Shown here: one piece after another, positions 38,206-48,263 of the stretch
How the letters are laid out: every line of letters starts with the position of its first letter
How positions within the stretch are numbered: position 1 is the stretch's first letter
NCBI RefSeq assembly: GCF_001418085.1
Contig: NZ_LIQH01000030.1
Span: forward strand, 62,001 to 126,000
DNA: 64,000 bases
DNA from: Lacinutrix algicola
GTDB taxonomy: Bacteria; Bacteroidota; Bacteroidia; Flavobacteriales; Flavobacteriaceae
Direction of reading: 5' to 3'
Notes under the pieces: generated by a model
Databases searched by the model: none
What the model was told of the DNA's origin: nothing
What the model saw: only the letters and a program-made list of their open reading frames with translations
Position numbers and translations under genes: made by a program

Positions 38206-38748
38206 ATGTCAAGAATAGGAAATAATCCAGTGGCAATTCCAGAAGGAGTTACTATAGATGTAAAAGATAACGTTATTACAGTAAAAGGTAAGTTAGGAGA
38301 ATTAACTCAATCTTATAACACTGTAGAAGTTAAAATTGAAGAAGGAAAGGTGTTAGTAACACGTTCTTCTGACAATAAGGAAAGTAAAGCAAAGCACGGT
38401 TTATATAGATCACTTATCAATAACATGATTGATGGTGTTTCTAAAGGATGGACAAAAGAGCTTGAGCTAGTAGGAGTAGGATATAGAGCAAGTAACCAAG
38501 GTAACAGATTAGAGTTAGCTTTAGGTTTTTCTCACAACATTGTATTAAGTGTTGCACCAGAAGTGAAAGTGGAAACAGTTTCAGATAAAGGTAAAAATCC
38601 AATCATTAAGTTAACATCTCATGACAAACAACTTGTTGGACAAGTAGCTGCTAAAATTCGCGGATTTAGACCACCTGAGCCTTATAAAGGTAAAGGAGTT
38701 AAGTTTGTAGGTGAAATACTAAGAAGAAAAGCTGGTAAATCAGCATAA
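38206..38748 (+). CDS. rplF: 50S ribosomal protein L6
   Basis: The 180-residue protein has two related domains near the factor-binding site. SRIGNNPVAIPEGVTI (residues 2-17), ELVGVGYRASNQGNRLELALG and RGFRPPEPYKGKGVKFVGE (about 150-168) match the family. The order rpsH-rplF-rplR is standard. Gap to rplR: 10 bases. Confidence 0.98.
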   Translation: MSRIGNNPVAIPEGVTIDVKDNVITVKGKLGELTQSYNTVEVKIEEGKVLVTRSSDNKESKAKHGLYRSLINNMIDGVSKGWTKELELVGVGYRASNQGNRLELALGFSHNIVLSVAPEVKVETVSDKGKNPIIKLTSHDKQLVGQVAAKIRGFRPPEPYKGKGVKFVGEILRRKAGKSA

Positions 38749-38758
38749 TAATTAAGTT

Positions 38759-39115
38759 ATGAAGTTAACAAAAAACGAAAAAAGACTAAGGATTAAAAAC
38801 AGAATTCGTAAGGTTGTTTCTGGTACAGAAGCTAGACCTAGATTAGCTGTTTTTAGAAGTAATAAAGAAATTTATGCTCAAGTTGTTGATGATGTTACTG
38901 GTAAAACTTTAGCAGCTTCATCTTCAAGAGATAAAGATATTAGTTCTGTAAAAGGTAACAAAAGTGATGCCGCTACATTAGTAGGGAAGTCAGTAGCCGA
39001 AAAAGCAATTAAAGCAGGAATAAATACTATCGCTTTTGATAGAGGTGGTTATTTATATCATGGTAGAGTAAAATCATTAGCTGAAGGAGCTAGAGAAGCA
39101 GGACTTAAATTCTAA
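38759..39115 (+). CDS. rplR: 50S ribosomal protein L18
   Basis: The 118-residue protein binds 5S r[24 protein letters not shown] (split near residue 20), [15 protein letters not shown] and [21 protein letters not shown] (about 92-112) are typical. The gap to rpsE is 6 bases. Confidence 0.97.
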   Translation: MKLTKNEKRLRIKNRIRKVVSGTEARPRLAVFRSNKEIYAQVVDDVTGKTLAASSSRDKDISSVKGNKSDAATLVGKSVAEKAIKAGINTIAFDRGGYLYHGRVKSLAEGAREAGLKF

Positions 39116-39121
39116 GAAATT

Positions 39122-39646
39122 ATGTATAAAAAATACAGAAGCGCAGAGTTAGTAAAACCAAGTGGGTTAGATCTTAAAGATCGTTTAATTGGTGTGCAAA
39201 GAGTTACTAAAGTAACAAAAGGTGGTAGAGCATTTGGTTTTTCAGCAATCGTTGTGGTTGGTGATGAAGCAGGTGTAGTAGGTCATGGTTTAGGAAAGTC
39301 TAAAGATGTAGCAAGTGCTATTGCAAAAGCTATTGAAGATGCTAAAAAGAACCTTGTGCGTATTCCTATTATTAATGGAACTTTACCTCACGAACAAAAA
39401 GGTAAATACGGTGGAGGACGAGTAAACATCATCCCTGCAGCTCCTGGTACAGGAGTAATTGCTGGTGGAGCTGTAAGAGCTGTATTAGAAGCAGTTGGAG
39501 TTCACGATGTATTATCTAAATCTCAAGGATCTTCTAATCCACATAACGTAGTAAAAGCTACTTTTGATGCATTATTGCAATTAAGAAGCGCTCAAACTAT
39601 TGCTCGTGAAAGAGGTATATCTTTAGAGAAAGTTTTTAACGGTTAA
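39122..39646 (+). CDS. rpsE: 30S ribosomal protein S5
   Basis: The 174-residue protein contributes to decoding accuracy and the mRNA entry tunnel. [21 protein letters not shown] (split near residue 32), [17 protein letters not shown] and [20 protein letters not shown] are conserved. The loop region where spectinomycin-resistance changes occur in other species (VTKGGR) looks wild type. rpmD follows after 11 bases. Confidence 0.98.
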   Translation: MYKKYRSAELVKPSGLDLKDRLIGVQRVTKVTKGGRAFGFSAIVVVGDEAGVVGHGLGKSKDVASAIAKAIEDAKKNLVRIPIINGTLPHEQKGKYGGGRVNIIPAAPGTGVIAGGAVRAVLEAVGVHDVLSKSQGSSNPHNVVKATFDALLQLRSAQTIARERGISLEKVFNG

Positions 39647-39657
39647 TATTTACAGAA

Positions 39658-39840
39658 ATGGCAAAGATAAAAGTAACGAAAGTTAAGAGCGCGATCAACC
39701 GTACTAAAAGACAAAAGCTAACATTGTTAGCTTTAGGATTAAAGAAGGTGGGACAAACTATAGAGCACGAAGACACTCCTAATATACTAGGAATGATTAG
39801 AAAAGTTAATCACTTAGTTTCTGTAGAAGGAGCTAAATAA
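39658..39840 (+). CDS. rpmD: 50S ribosomal protein L30
   Basis: The 60-residue protein is short but complete. AKIKVTKVKSAINRTKRQKLT (split) and LGLKKVGQTIEHEDTPNILGM (about residues 27-47) match L30. It lies between rpsE and rplO as in E. coli; some bacterial lineages lack this gene. Confidence 0.96.
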   Translation: MAKIKVTKVKSAINRTKRQKLTLLALGLKKVGQTIEHEDTPNILGMIRKVNHLVSVEGAK

Positions 39841-39853
39841 CATATACTGAAAA

Positions 39854-40306
39854 ATGAATTTAAGTAATTTAAAACCTGCAGAAGGTTCAGTAAAAAACCA
39901 AGGAAAAAGAATTGGTAGAGGACAAGGTTCTGGAAAAGGTGGTACTGCTACACGTGGTCACAAAGGAGCAAAATCTCGTTCTGGTTATTCTAAGAAGGTT
40001 GGTTTTGAAGGTGGTCAAATGCCACTTCAAAGACGTGTACCTAAGTTTGGTTTTACAAATATCAACCGTAAAGAGCATCAAGGTATTAACTTAGATACTT
40101 TACAACAATTAGTTGATGACAAGAAAATTAAGGATACTTTAGATTTTGAAACAATTGTTTCTTTAGGTTTAGCTGGTAAAAATGAGCTAGTAAAAATCTT
40201 AGGAAGAGGAGAGTTAAAAACTAAGTTAACTGTAACTGCACATAAATTTACTGCTACTGCAAAAGCTGCTATTGAAGCTGCAGGAGGAGAAGCTGCAACT
40301 TTATAA
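39854..40306 (+). CDS. rplO: 50S ribosomal protein L15
   Basis: The 150-residue protein is a late-assembly large-subunit protein. NLSNLKPAEGSVKNQGKRIG (residues 2-21), the glycine-rich GRGQGSGKGGTATRGHKG and FEGGQMPLQRRVPKFGF are typical. It is directly followed by secY (15-base gap), the usual arrangement. Confidence 0.97.
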   Translation: MNLSNLKPAEGSVKNQGKRIGRGQGSGKGGTATRGHKGAKSRSGYSKKVGFEGGQMPLQRRVPKFGFTNINRKEHQGINLDTLQQLVDDKKIKDTLDFETIVSLGLAGKNELVKILGRGELKTKLTVTAHKFTATAKAAIEAAGGEAATL

Positions 40307-40321
40307 GACCTACTAAAGAAT

Positions 40322-41677
40322 ATGAAATTTATAGAAACGATAAAGAATGTTTGGAAAATCGAAGAACTAAGAAACCGAATCATATTTACTTTAGGTTTAT
40401 TATTAGTTTATCGTTTTGGTGCACAAGTTGTTTTACCAGGAATAGACGCTTCACAATTAGCAAGCCTTCAAGGTAAAGCTGATGGTGGAGGTATATTTGG
40501 TTTATTAAATGCCTTTACAGGAGGAGCTTTTGCAAATGCATCGGTCTTTGCTTTAGGTATTATGCCATACATTTCTGCTTCTATTGTAGTTCAGTTAATG
40601 GGAATAGCTATTCCTTATTTACAGAAACTTCAAAAAGAAGGAGCAAGTGGACAGAAGAAAATAACTCAAATTACAAGATGGCTAACCATTGGTATTTGTT
40701 TAGTACAAGCACCTGGTTATCTAGCAAGTTTAGGTCCAATGTTTGGTATTCCAGATTCTGCATTCTTGTTAGGTCAAGGTGGCGTATTCTACTTTTCATC
40801 TATAGTAATATTAGTAACAGGTTGTATTTTTGCAATGTGGTTAGGAGAAAAAATTACCGATAAAGGTATTGGTAATGGAATCTCTTTATTAATTATGGTA
40901 GGAATTATTGCTACATTACCAAAGTCATTCTTACAGAACATGAGTGCTAGATTTACTACTGGTAATGGTGCTATGATGATTCTTTTTGAAATATTAATTT
41001 GGTTTGCTATCATAGCAGGATCTATATTATTAGTAATGGCTGTAAGAAAAATAGCGGTTCAGTATGCTAGAAGATCTGCTACAGGTGGATATGAGAAAAA
41101 TGTATTTGGAGGAGCTAGACAATTTATTCCATTAAAGCTTAACGCTTCTGGAGTAATGCCAATTATTTTTGCACAAGCTATTATGTTTGTTCCAGGATTA
41201 ATTGGAGGTTCATCTTTATTAAAAGAAACTACAACTGGACAATGGATGGTTGCAAATTTCTCTGATATGTTTGGATTATGGTATAATGTTGTATTTGCTT
41301 TGTTAATTATAATATTTACATATTTTTATACTGCGATTACTGTACCAACAAATAAGATGGCAGATGATTTAAAACGTAGTGGTGGTTTTATACCGGGTAT
41401 ACGTCCAGGATCTGAAACATCTGAATATTTAGACAAGATTATGTCTCAAATAACCTTACCAGGTTCAATATTTTTAGCTTTAATAGCTATATTCCCAGCA
41501 TTTGTTTTCAAGTTAATGGGAGTACAATCTGGTTGGGCATTATTTTTTGGTGGAACATCATTATTAATTATGGTTGGAGTAGCAATTGATACTATGCAAC
41601 AAGTGAATTCTTATTTGTTAAATAGACACTATGACGGCTTAATGAAAACTGGTAAAAACAGAAAAGCAGTAGCTTAA
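40322..41677 (+). CDS. secY: Protein translocase subunit SecY
   Basis: The 451-residue integral membrane protein forms the protein-conducting channel. Ten hydrophobic segments are visible, starting with IIFTLGLLLVYRFGAQVVLPG (split; residues about 21-41). The plug region is GIFGLLNAFTGGAFANASVFALG, and the pore segments include IMPYISASIVVQLM. The large cytosolic loop RRSATGGYEKNVFGG and the short tail KTGKNRKAVA are normal. SecE and SecG are not encoded nearby. infA follows after 62 bases, with neither map nor adk between them. Confidence 0.97.
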   Translation: MKFIETIKNVWKIEELRNRIIFTLGLLLVYRFGAQVVLPGIDASQLASLQGKADGGGIFGLLNAFTGGAFANASVFALGIMPYISASIVVQLMGIAIPYLQKLQKEGASGQKKITQITRWLTIGICLVQAPGYLASLGPMFGIPDSAFLLGQGGVFYFSSIVILVTGCIFAMWLGEKITDKGIGNGISLLIMVGIIATLPKSFLQNMSARFTTGNGAMMILFEILIWFAIIAGSILLVMAVRKIAVQYARRSATGGYEKNVFGGARQFIPLKLNASGVMPIIFAQAIMFVPGLIGGSSLLKETTTGQWMVANFSDMFGLWYNVVFALLIIIFTYFYTAITVPTNKMADDLKRSGGFIPGIRPGSETSEYLDKIMSQITLPGSIFLALIAIFPAFVFKLMGVQSGWALFFGGTSLLIMVGVAIDTMQQVNSYLLNRHYDGLMKTGKNRKAVA

Positions 41678-41739
41678 TGTAAATAAGGTTTAGAAATCTA
41701 AGCAAGATATTTGCAAATAGATGACTAAAAAAAATATAT

Positions 41740-41955
41740 ATGGCAAAACAAGCAGCAATAGAGCAAGACGGAACGATTATAGAAGCATTATCAAATGCAA
41801 TGTTTCGTGTAGAATTAGAAAACGGTCACATTGTGACAGCACACATATCTGGTAAAATGCGTATGCATTATATTAAGTTGTTACCAGGTGATAAAGTGAA
41901 ATTAGAAATGAGTCCTTATGATTTAACTAAGGCTCGCATAACTTATAGATACTAA
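41740..41955 (+). CDS. infA: Translation initiation factor IF-1
   Basis: The 71-residue OB-fold protein occupies the A site during initiation. [20 protein letters not shown] (residues 7-26), [23 protein letters not shown] (split near 40) and [10 protein letters not shown] at the end are conserved. The location between secY and rpmJ is typical for Bacteroidota and Gram-positive bacteria rather than E. coli. Confidence 0.98.
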   Translation: MAKQAAIEQDGTIIEALSNAMFRVELENGHIVTAHISGKMRMHYIKLLPGDKVKLEMSPYDLTKARITYRY

Positions 41956-41960
41956 TTACG

Positions 41961-42077
41961 ATGAAAGTAAGAGCATCAGTTAAAAAGAGAAGCGTAGATT
42001 GTAAAATCGTACGTAGAAAAGGTAGACTTTATGTCATTAACAAAAAGAATCCTAGATTCAAACAAAGACAAGGATAA
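41961..42077 (+). CDS. rpmJ: 50S ribosomal protein L36 (zinc-free form)
   Basis: This 38-codon gene begins with ATG at 41961, 5 bases after infA, and ends 2 bases before rpsM. The product starts [11 protein letters not shown] and ends with the family hallmark [10 protein letters not shown]. Only one cysteine (Cys14) remains and the usual C-C-C-H zinc ligands are absent, so this is the C-minus form. It is easily missed because of its length. Confidence 0.95.
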   Translation: MKVRASVKKRSVDCKIVRRKGRLYVINKKNPRFKQRQG

Positions 42078-42079
42078 TT

Positions 42080-42454
42080 ATGGCTAGAATTGCAGGTGTA
42101 GATATACCAAAAAACAAAAGAGGAGTGATCTCATTAACTTATATCTACGGAGTAGGTAGAAGCAGATCACAAGAAATTTTAGCAACAGCTAAAGTAGACG
42201 AAAGTATTAAAGTTCAAGATTGGGACGATGATCAAATAGCAGCCATTCGTGATGCTGTTGGAACATTTACAATTGAAGGCGAGTTACGTTCTGAGACACA
42301 GTTAAACATTAAGCGATTAATGGATATTGGATGTTACAGAGGTATACGTCATAGAGCTGGTTTACCTTTAAGAGGTCAACGTACTAAAAACAACTCTAGA
42401 ACCAGAAAAGGTAGAAGAAAAACTGTTGCTAACAAGAAGAAAGCAACTAAATAA
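42080..42454 (+). CDS. rpsM: 30S ribosomal protein S13
   Basis: The 124-residue protein in the 30S head contacts P-site tRNA and bridges the subunits. [20 protein letters not shown] (residues 2-21), [21 protein letters not shown] (split near 92) and [16 protein letters not shown] are conserved. It begins the alpha-type section. A 109-base spacer without clear genes follows before rpsK; AGAATC/GATTCT there can pair weakly. Confidence 0.98.
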   Translation: MARIAGVDIPKNKRGVISLTYIYGVGRSRSQEILATAKVDESIKVQDWDDDQIAAIRDAVGTFTIEGELRSETQLNIKRLMDIGCYRGIRHRAGLPLRGQRTKNNSRTRKGRRKTVANKKKATK

Positions 42455-42563
42455 TAATTAGAAATTTGGTCTTTAGTGTTTAGACGTTGGAAAGAATCTG
42501 TTTGAAATTATTTAGGTTTAGGATTCTAGCGACTATCAACTAACTACTTAGAACTATAGAAAT

Positions 42564-42956
42564 ATGGCAAAGACAAATGCAAAAGCAACTAAAAAACGTA
42601 AAGTTATAGTTGAATCTGTTGGAGAAGCACACATTACTGCTTCTTTTAACAACATTATTATCTCATTAACAAACAAGAAAGGTGACGTGATTTCATGGTC
42701 ATCTGCTGGTAAAATGGGATTTAGAGGTTCTAAAAAGAACACACCTTATGCAGCTCAACTATGTGCAGAAGATGCATCTGCTGTAGCTAAAGAAGCTGGT
42801 TTAAAGAAAGTAAAAGTTTACGTAAAAGGTCCAGGAAATGGTAGAGAATCTGCTATCCGTTCTATTCATAATGCAGGTATTGAAGTAACAGAAATTATTG
42901 ATGTTACACCATTACCACATAATGGATGTCGTCCTCCAAAACGTAGAAGAGTATAA
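42564..42956 (+). CDS. rpsK: 30S ribosomal protein S11
   Basis: The 130-residue platform protein has [21 protein letters not shown] (split near residue 28), [20 protein letters not shown] and the C-terminal [19 protein letters not shown], all diagnostic. Its stop codon overlaps a 9-bp palindrome, followed by an intrinsic terminator and a new promoter, so it probably ends the main transcript. Confidence 0.98.
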   Translation: MAKTNAKATKKRKVIVESVGEAHITASFNNIIISLTNKKGDVISWSSAGKMGFRGSKKNTPYAAQLCAEDASAVAKEAGLKKVKVYVKGPGNGRESAIRSIHNAGIEVTEIIDVTPLPHNGCRPPKRRRV

Positions 42957-42976
42957 TTACGTTTTATAAACGTAAT
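42956..42976 (+). repeat. 9-bp palindrome overlapping the rpsK stop
   Basis: ATTACGTTT (42956-42964) pairs with AAACGTAAT (42968-42976) around TAT. There is no following T run, so it may protect the 3' end rather than terminate. Confidence 0.5.
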
Positions 42977-42998
42977 ACTAGTACGCAAATCAGATAAA

Positions 42999-43037
42999 TT
43001 AATATCAACTATTTACATAGTTGATGTTAATTTTTTT
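42999..43037 (+). terminator. Intrinsic terminator after rpsK
   Basis: ATCAACTAT (43004-43012) pairs perfectly with ATAGTTGAT (43017-43025) around TTAC. The outer TTAA bases extend the stem past one mismatch, and seven T residues follow at 43031-43037. It marks the probable end of the rpsL-rpsK transcript. Confidence 0.7.
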
Positions 43038-43048
43038 GTGTAAATTTG
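43021..43048 (+). promoter_or_regulatory. Promoter of the rpsD-rpoA-rplQ group
   Basis: TTG (43021-43023) and TAAATTTG (43041-43048), 17 bases apart, match the -33/-7 consensus. The -33 lies inside the descending arm of the preceding terminator. The leader before rpsD is about 100 bases. Confidence 0.65.
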
Positions 43049-43154
43049 CGAACTGAAAAAATATTATTAACAAGTATCAACGAGAGATCAACGCTAGTCG
43101 AAGGATAAGATTTAGACCTTAATTCACCAAGCACTCTCAAAAAAACAATTTAAA

Positions 43155-43760
43155 ATGGCAAGATATACTGGTCCTAAAACTAAAATAGCTCGTAAATTTG
43201 GTGAAGCTATATTCGGAGATGATAAAGCCTTCGAAAAAAGAAATTACCCACCAGGACAACATGGAAACGCACGTCGTCGTGGTAAAAAATCTGAATATGC
43301 AATCCAATTAATGGAAAAGCAAAAAGCTAAATATACTTATGGTGTATTAGAGAAGCAATTCAGAAATATGTTTAAAAAAGCAACTGCATCTCCTGGAATT
43401 ACAGGTGAGGTTTTATTACAGTTATGTGAGTCTAGATTAGATAACGTAGTGTTTAGAATGGGTGTTGCTCCTACAAGAAGTGCAGGTAGACAATTAGTAT
43501 CTCACAGACATATTACTGTAAATGGAGAGTTGGTAAATGTGCCTTCTTACCAATTAAAAGCTGGTGATATTGTAGCTGTAAGAGAAAAGTCTAAATCTCT
43601 TGAAACTATCGAAAGATCATTATCAAATACAAGTAATGTTTACGAATGGATTACATGGAATAGCGCTACAAAGGAAGGAACTTACGTTTCTGTTCCTGCT
43701 AGAATCCAAATCCCTGAAAACATTAATGAGCAATTCATCGTTGAATTATACTCTAAATAA
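43155..43760 (+). CDS. rpsD: 30S ribosomal protein S4
   Basis: The 201-residue protein organises the 5' domain of 16S rRNA and aids accuracy. [20 protein letters not shown] (residues 2-21) lacks the zinc cysteines of some S4 forms. The S4 RNA-binding domain [20 protein letters not shown]...[20 protein letters not shown] (about 93-134) is intact. It has its own promoter and a leader of about 100 bases, which may be a site of S4 feedback. rpoA follows. Confidence 0.98.
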   Translation: MARYTGPKTKIARKFGEAIFGDDKAFEKRNYPPGQHGNARRRGKKSEYAIQLMEKQKAKYTYGVLEKQFRNMFKKATASPGITGEVLLQLCESRLDNVVFRMGVAPTRSAGRQLVSHRHITVNGELVNVPSYQLKAGDIVAVREKSKSLETIERSLSNTSNVYEWITWNSATKEGTYVSVPARIQIPENINEQFIVELYSK

Positions 43761-43855
43761 TAAATAATCATATTGGTATTTAGCCAAAGGATTTTTAAGT
43801 GATCTTCAAACTTTTAAATCGCGCAACTAAATAACAATTAAAACGAAGAAAAAAC

Positions 43856-44848
43856 ATGGCAGTATTTAATTTTCAAAAGCCCGATAAAGTAATCATGATT
43901 GATTCTACTGATTTCGAAGGTAAATTCGAATTCAGACCACTAGAACCAGGTTACGGACTAACAGTAGGAAATGCTCTAAGAAGAGTTTTATTATCTTCTT
44001 TAGAAGGTTTTGCAATTACATCTATTAGAATAGAAGGCGTTGATCACGAATTTTCAGCAATTGCTGGTGTAGTGGAAGATGTAACTGAAATTATTTTGAA
44101 CTTAAAACAAATGCGTTTTAAGCGTCAAATTGAAGATGTAGATAACGAGTCTGTTTCTATATCTATTTCAGGTCAAGATAAAATTACAGCAGGTGATTTT
44201 CAAAAATTCATTTCAGGATTTCAAGTGTTAAATTCAGATTTAGTTATCTGTAATTTAGATCCTAAAGTAAATGTTACAATGGAAATTACAATTGAAAAAG
44301 GAAGAGGTTATGTTCCTGCAGAAGAAAATAAAAAAGCTTCAGCACCAATTGGAACAATCTTTATAGATTCAATTTATACACCAATAAAAAATGTTAAATA
44401 TAGCATTGAGAATTATCGTGTAGAGCAAAAGACAGATTACGAAAAATTAGTTTTCGAAATCCAATCTGATGGCTCTATAACACCTCAAGATGCTTTAACT
44501 GAAGCAGCAAAAACGTTAATTCACCACTTCATGTTATTCTCTGATGAGCGTATTACATTAGAAGCTGATGAAATCGCACAAACTGAAACTTATGATGAAG
44601 AATCTCTTCACATGAGACAGTTACTTAAAACAAAGTTAGTAGATATGGATTTATCTGTACGTGCACTTAACTGTTTAAAGGCTGCAGAGGTTGATACATT
44701 GGGAGACTTAGTATCTTTTAACAAAAATGATTTAATGAAGTTCCGTAACTTCGGTAAAAAATCTTTAACAGAGCTAGAAGAGCTTGTAAATGTAAAAGGT
44801 TTAAATTTCGGAATGGACTTATCAAAATACAAATTAGATAAAGATTAA
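43856..44848 (+). CDS. rpoA: DNA-directed RNA polymerase subunit alpha
   Basis: The 330-residue subunit has the dimerisation and assembly N-terminal domain ([20 protein letters not shown], residues about 31-50). After an acidic linker near 245, the C-terminal domain contains [20 protein letters not shown] and [16 protein letters not shown] (about 262-315), the helices that contact DNA and activators. The order rpsD-rpoA-rplQ is standard. A perfect 40-bp palindrome lies 2 bases after its stop codon. Confidence 0.98.
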   Translation: MAVFNFQKPDKVIMIDSTDFEGKFEFRPLEPGYGLTVGNALRRVLLSSLEGFAITSIRIEGVDHEFSAIAGVVEDVTEIILNLKQMRFKRQIEDVDNESVSISISGQDKITAGDFQKFISGFQVLNSDLVICNLDPKVNVTMEITIEKGRGYVPAEENKKASAPIGTIFIDSIYTPIKNVKYSIENYRVEQKTDYEKLVFEIQSDGSITPQDALTEAAKTLIHHFMLFSDERITLEADEIAQTETYDEESLHMRQLLKTKLVDMDLSVRALNCLKAAEVDTLGDLVSFNKNDLMKFRNFGKKSLTELEELVNVKGLNFGMDLSKYKLDKD

Positions 44849-44850
44849 GT

Positions 44851-44890
44851 ATTTAGAGTGTGATTATTATATAATAATCACACTCTAAAT
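44851..44890 (+). repeat. Perfect 40-bp palindrome between rpoA and rplQ
   Basis: The half-site ATTTAGAGTGTGATTATTAT (44851-44870) is followed directly by its exact reverse complement (44871-44890). As RNA it would form a hairpin of up to 18 pairs. No T run follows and rplQ is still 80 bases away, so a processing, stability or partial-termination signal is more likely than a simple terminator. Confidence 0.8.
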
Positions 44891-44969
44891 TTAATCAACA
44901 CAATAAATAATTAATCATATTTTGCTCCTCGATAATTGAGTTTAGTAGCAAGATGATAAAACAAATGTC

Positions 44970-45440
44970 ATGAGACACGGAAAAAAAGTAAACCATTTAG
45001 GTCGTCAAACGGCTCACAGAAAAGCAATGTTAGCTAATATGGCTTGTTCTTTAATAGAACACAAACGTATTAACACAACAGTTGCTAAAGCAAAAGCTTT
45101 AAAAGGTTTTGTTGAACCAATGATAACTAAATCTAAAAACGATACGACACATAACCGTCGTTTAGTGTTTTCTAAATTGCGTCAAAAAGAAGCTGTTACA
45201 GAATTATTTAGAGATGTAGCAGCTAAAATTGGAGATCGTCCAGGTGGATACACTAGAATTATCAAGTTAGGTAATCGTTTAGGTGATAACGCTGACATGG
45301 CAATGATTGAGCTTGTAGATTATAATGAAATCTATAATGCAGATATGAAAGCTAAGAAAACTACTCGTAGAAGCCGTCGTGGTGGAAAAGCAACAGCTGC
45401 TCCAGTTGAGACTAAAGCAACTAATGAAGAAGAAGAATAA
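44970..45440 (+). CDS. rplQ: 50S ribosomal protein L17
   Basis: The 156-residue protein has the conserved [20 protein letters not shown] (residues 1-20), [20 protein letters not shown] (split near 40) and [22 protein letters not shown] (about 90-111). The C-terminal tail of about 30 residues is basic, then alanine/threonine-rich and acidic (TNEEEE), longer than in E. coli and common in Bacteroidota. It ends the ribosomal group and is followed by a strong terminator. Confidence 0.97.
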   Translation: MRHGKKVNHLGRQTAHRKAMLANMACSLIEHKRINTTVAKAKALKGFVEPMITKSKNDTTHNRRLVFSKLRQKEAVTELFRDVAAKIGDRPGGYTRIIKLGNRLGDNADMAMIELVDYNEIYNADMKAKKTTRRSRRGGKATAAPVETKATNEEEE

Positions 45441-45463
45441 ATGTTAATAAGCATTTAATATAA

Positions 45464-45497
45464 AAAGGATAAACTATTTTAGTTTATCCTTTTTTTT
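45464..45497 (+). terminator. Intrinsic terminator of the rplQ transcript
   Basis: AAAGGATAAACT (45464-45475) pairs perfectly with AGTTTATCCTTT (45481-45492) around ATTTT, followed by T residues to 45497. Confidence 0.85.
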
Positions 45498-45537
45498 ATG
45501 CAATTTTGCTAAACTTTTTGACACAACTACTATACAA

Positions 45538-46641
45538 ATGAAATATCAAAAATTAAAAAAGGCATTAATCTTATTAGCAGATGGAACCATTTTTCATGGT
45601 AAAGCTGTAGGTAAAGAGGGTAGTGCATTTGGTGAAGTATGCTTTAACACTGGAATGACAGGTTATCAAGAGATATTCACAGACCCATCTTATTATGGGC
45701 AATTAATGGTTACTACCAATGCACATATTGGTAACTATGGTGTAAATAATGAAGAGGTAGAATCAGATTCTGTAAAAATTGCTGGCTTAATTTGTAAAAA
45801 TTTTAGTTATGATTTTTCACGAGATGCTGCTGATGGTTCTTTAGAAGATTTTTTAAACACAAATAATCTCTTAGCAATTTCAGATGTAGACACTAGAGCT
45901 CTTGTTGCTTATATTCGTGATAACGGAGCAATGAATGCTGTAATTTCTACAGATGTAGACAATATAGATGCCCTTAAAAAGCAACTAGCTGATACTCCAA
46001 ACATGAATGGTTTAGAATTGGCATCTAAAGTATCTACTAAAGAGCCATATACTATTGGTGATGAAAATGCTTCGATTAGAATATCAGCTTTAGATATTGG
46101 TATAAAAAAGAACATCTTACGAAATTTAGTTAAGAGAGGTGCTTATGTAAAGGTCTTTCCTTATAATTCTAAATTCGAAGATTTAGAAGCTTTTAAGCCT
46201 AATGGTTATTTCTTATCAAATGGTCCTGGAGATCCAGAACCATTAATAGAAGCACAAGGAGTAGCAAAGGAAATTATAAAAAGAGATTTACCATTATTTG
46301 GTATTTGTTTAGGACATCAAGTAATAGCATTAGCAAATGGTATTTCAACTTATAAAATGCACAATGGGCATAGAGGTATAAACCATCCGGTAAAAAATCT
46401 AATTACAGGAAAAGGTGAAATCACATCTCAAAACCATGGTTTTGCAATTAATAGAGAGGAAACAGAAGCACATAGCGATGTTGAAATTACTCATGTGCAC
46501 TTAAATGATAATACTGTTGCTGGTATAAAAATGAAATCTAAAAATGTGTTTTCAGTTCAATATCACCCAGAAGCAAGTCCAGGACCACATGATTCTTCAT
46601 ATTTATTTGATGAATTTATAAAGAATATTCAAAAAAACTAA
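45538..46641 (+). CDS. carA: Carbamoyl-phosphate synthase small subunit
   Basis: The 367-residue glutaminase subunit supplies ammonia to CarB for arginine and pyrimidine synthesis. The N-terminal domain has LLADGTIFHGKAVGKEG and FNTGMTGYQEIFTDPSYYGQ (split). The class I amidotransferase domain has the nucleophile Cys257 (FGICLGHQ) and the triad residues His343 and Glu345 (YHPEASPGP). carB is not adjacent, which is usual for flavobacteria. Placement between rplQ and eno is a conserved flavobacterial linkage. Terminators on both sides suggest a single-gene transcript. Confidence 0.96.
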   Translation: MKYQKLKKALILLADGTIFHGKAVGKEGSAFGEVCFNTGMTGYQEIFTDPSYYGQLMVTTNAHIGNYGVNNEEVESDSVKIAGLICKNFSYDFSRDAADGSLEDFLNTNNLLAISDVDTRALVAYIRDNGAMNAVISTDVDNIDALKKQLADTPNMNGLELASKVSTKEPYTIGDENASIRISALDIGIKKNILRNLVKRGAYVKVFPYNSKFEDLEAFKPNGYFLSNGPGDPEPLIEAQGVAKEIIKRDLPLFGICLGHQVIALANGISTYKMHNGHRGINHPVKNLITGKGEITSQNHGFAINREETEAHSDVEITHVHLNDNTVAGIKMKSKNVFSVQYHPEASPGPHDSSYLFDEFIKNIQKN

Positions 46642-46646
46642 TATTA

Positions 46647-46685
46647 AATAAGCAATAGAATGTATTTTCTGTTGCTTATTTTATT
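46647..46685 (+). terminator. Terminator of carA
   Basis: AATAAGCAA (46647-46655) pairs with TTGCTTATT (46672-46680), with inner AGAA/TTCT pairs, followed by TTATTTTA. Confidence 0.7.
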
Positions 46686-46753
46686 TTACTAAAACGTTAT
46701 AGAGGAATTTTTATTTAATTCTGATATAAATAGTATAAACGAGACAAAATTAA

Positions 46754-48088
<1,335 letters not shown>

Positions 48089-48114
48089 ACATTAATTATC
48101 GATTTAAAATTTAG

Positions 48115-48147
48115 AGCCTTTTAGTTACTTACTAAAAGGCTTTTTTT
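48115..48147 (+). terminator. Terminator of eno
   Basis: AGCCTTTTAGT (48115-48125) pairs perfectly with ACTAAAAGGCT (48131-48141) around TACTT, and a run of seven T residues ends at 48147. Confidence 0.88.
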
Positions 48148-48263
48148 ATACAATAAATTTTATCAATATCTTAATTGTTAAATCCTTGTAAATAAGCTTT
48201 AAAAATTCCGACTTATTTTGTAAATTAGCATTCCGCATAAACAAGTAAAAATTCAATAAAAAT

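Noticed and set aside
42455-42563. A regulatory RNA in the rpsM-rpsK spacer
   Set aside because: Only a weak AGAATC/GATTCT pairing is present, too little to support a structured element.
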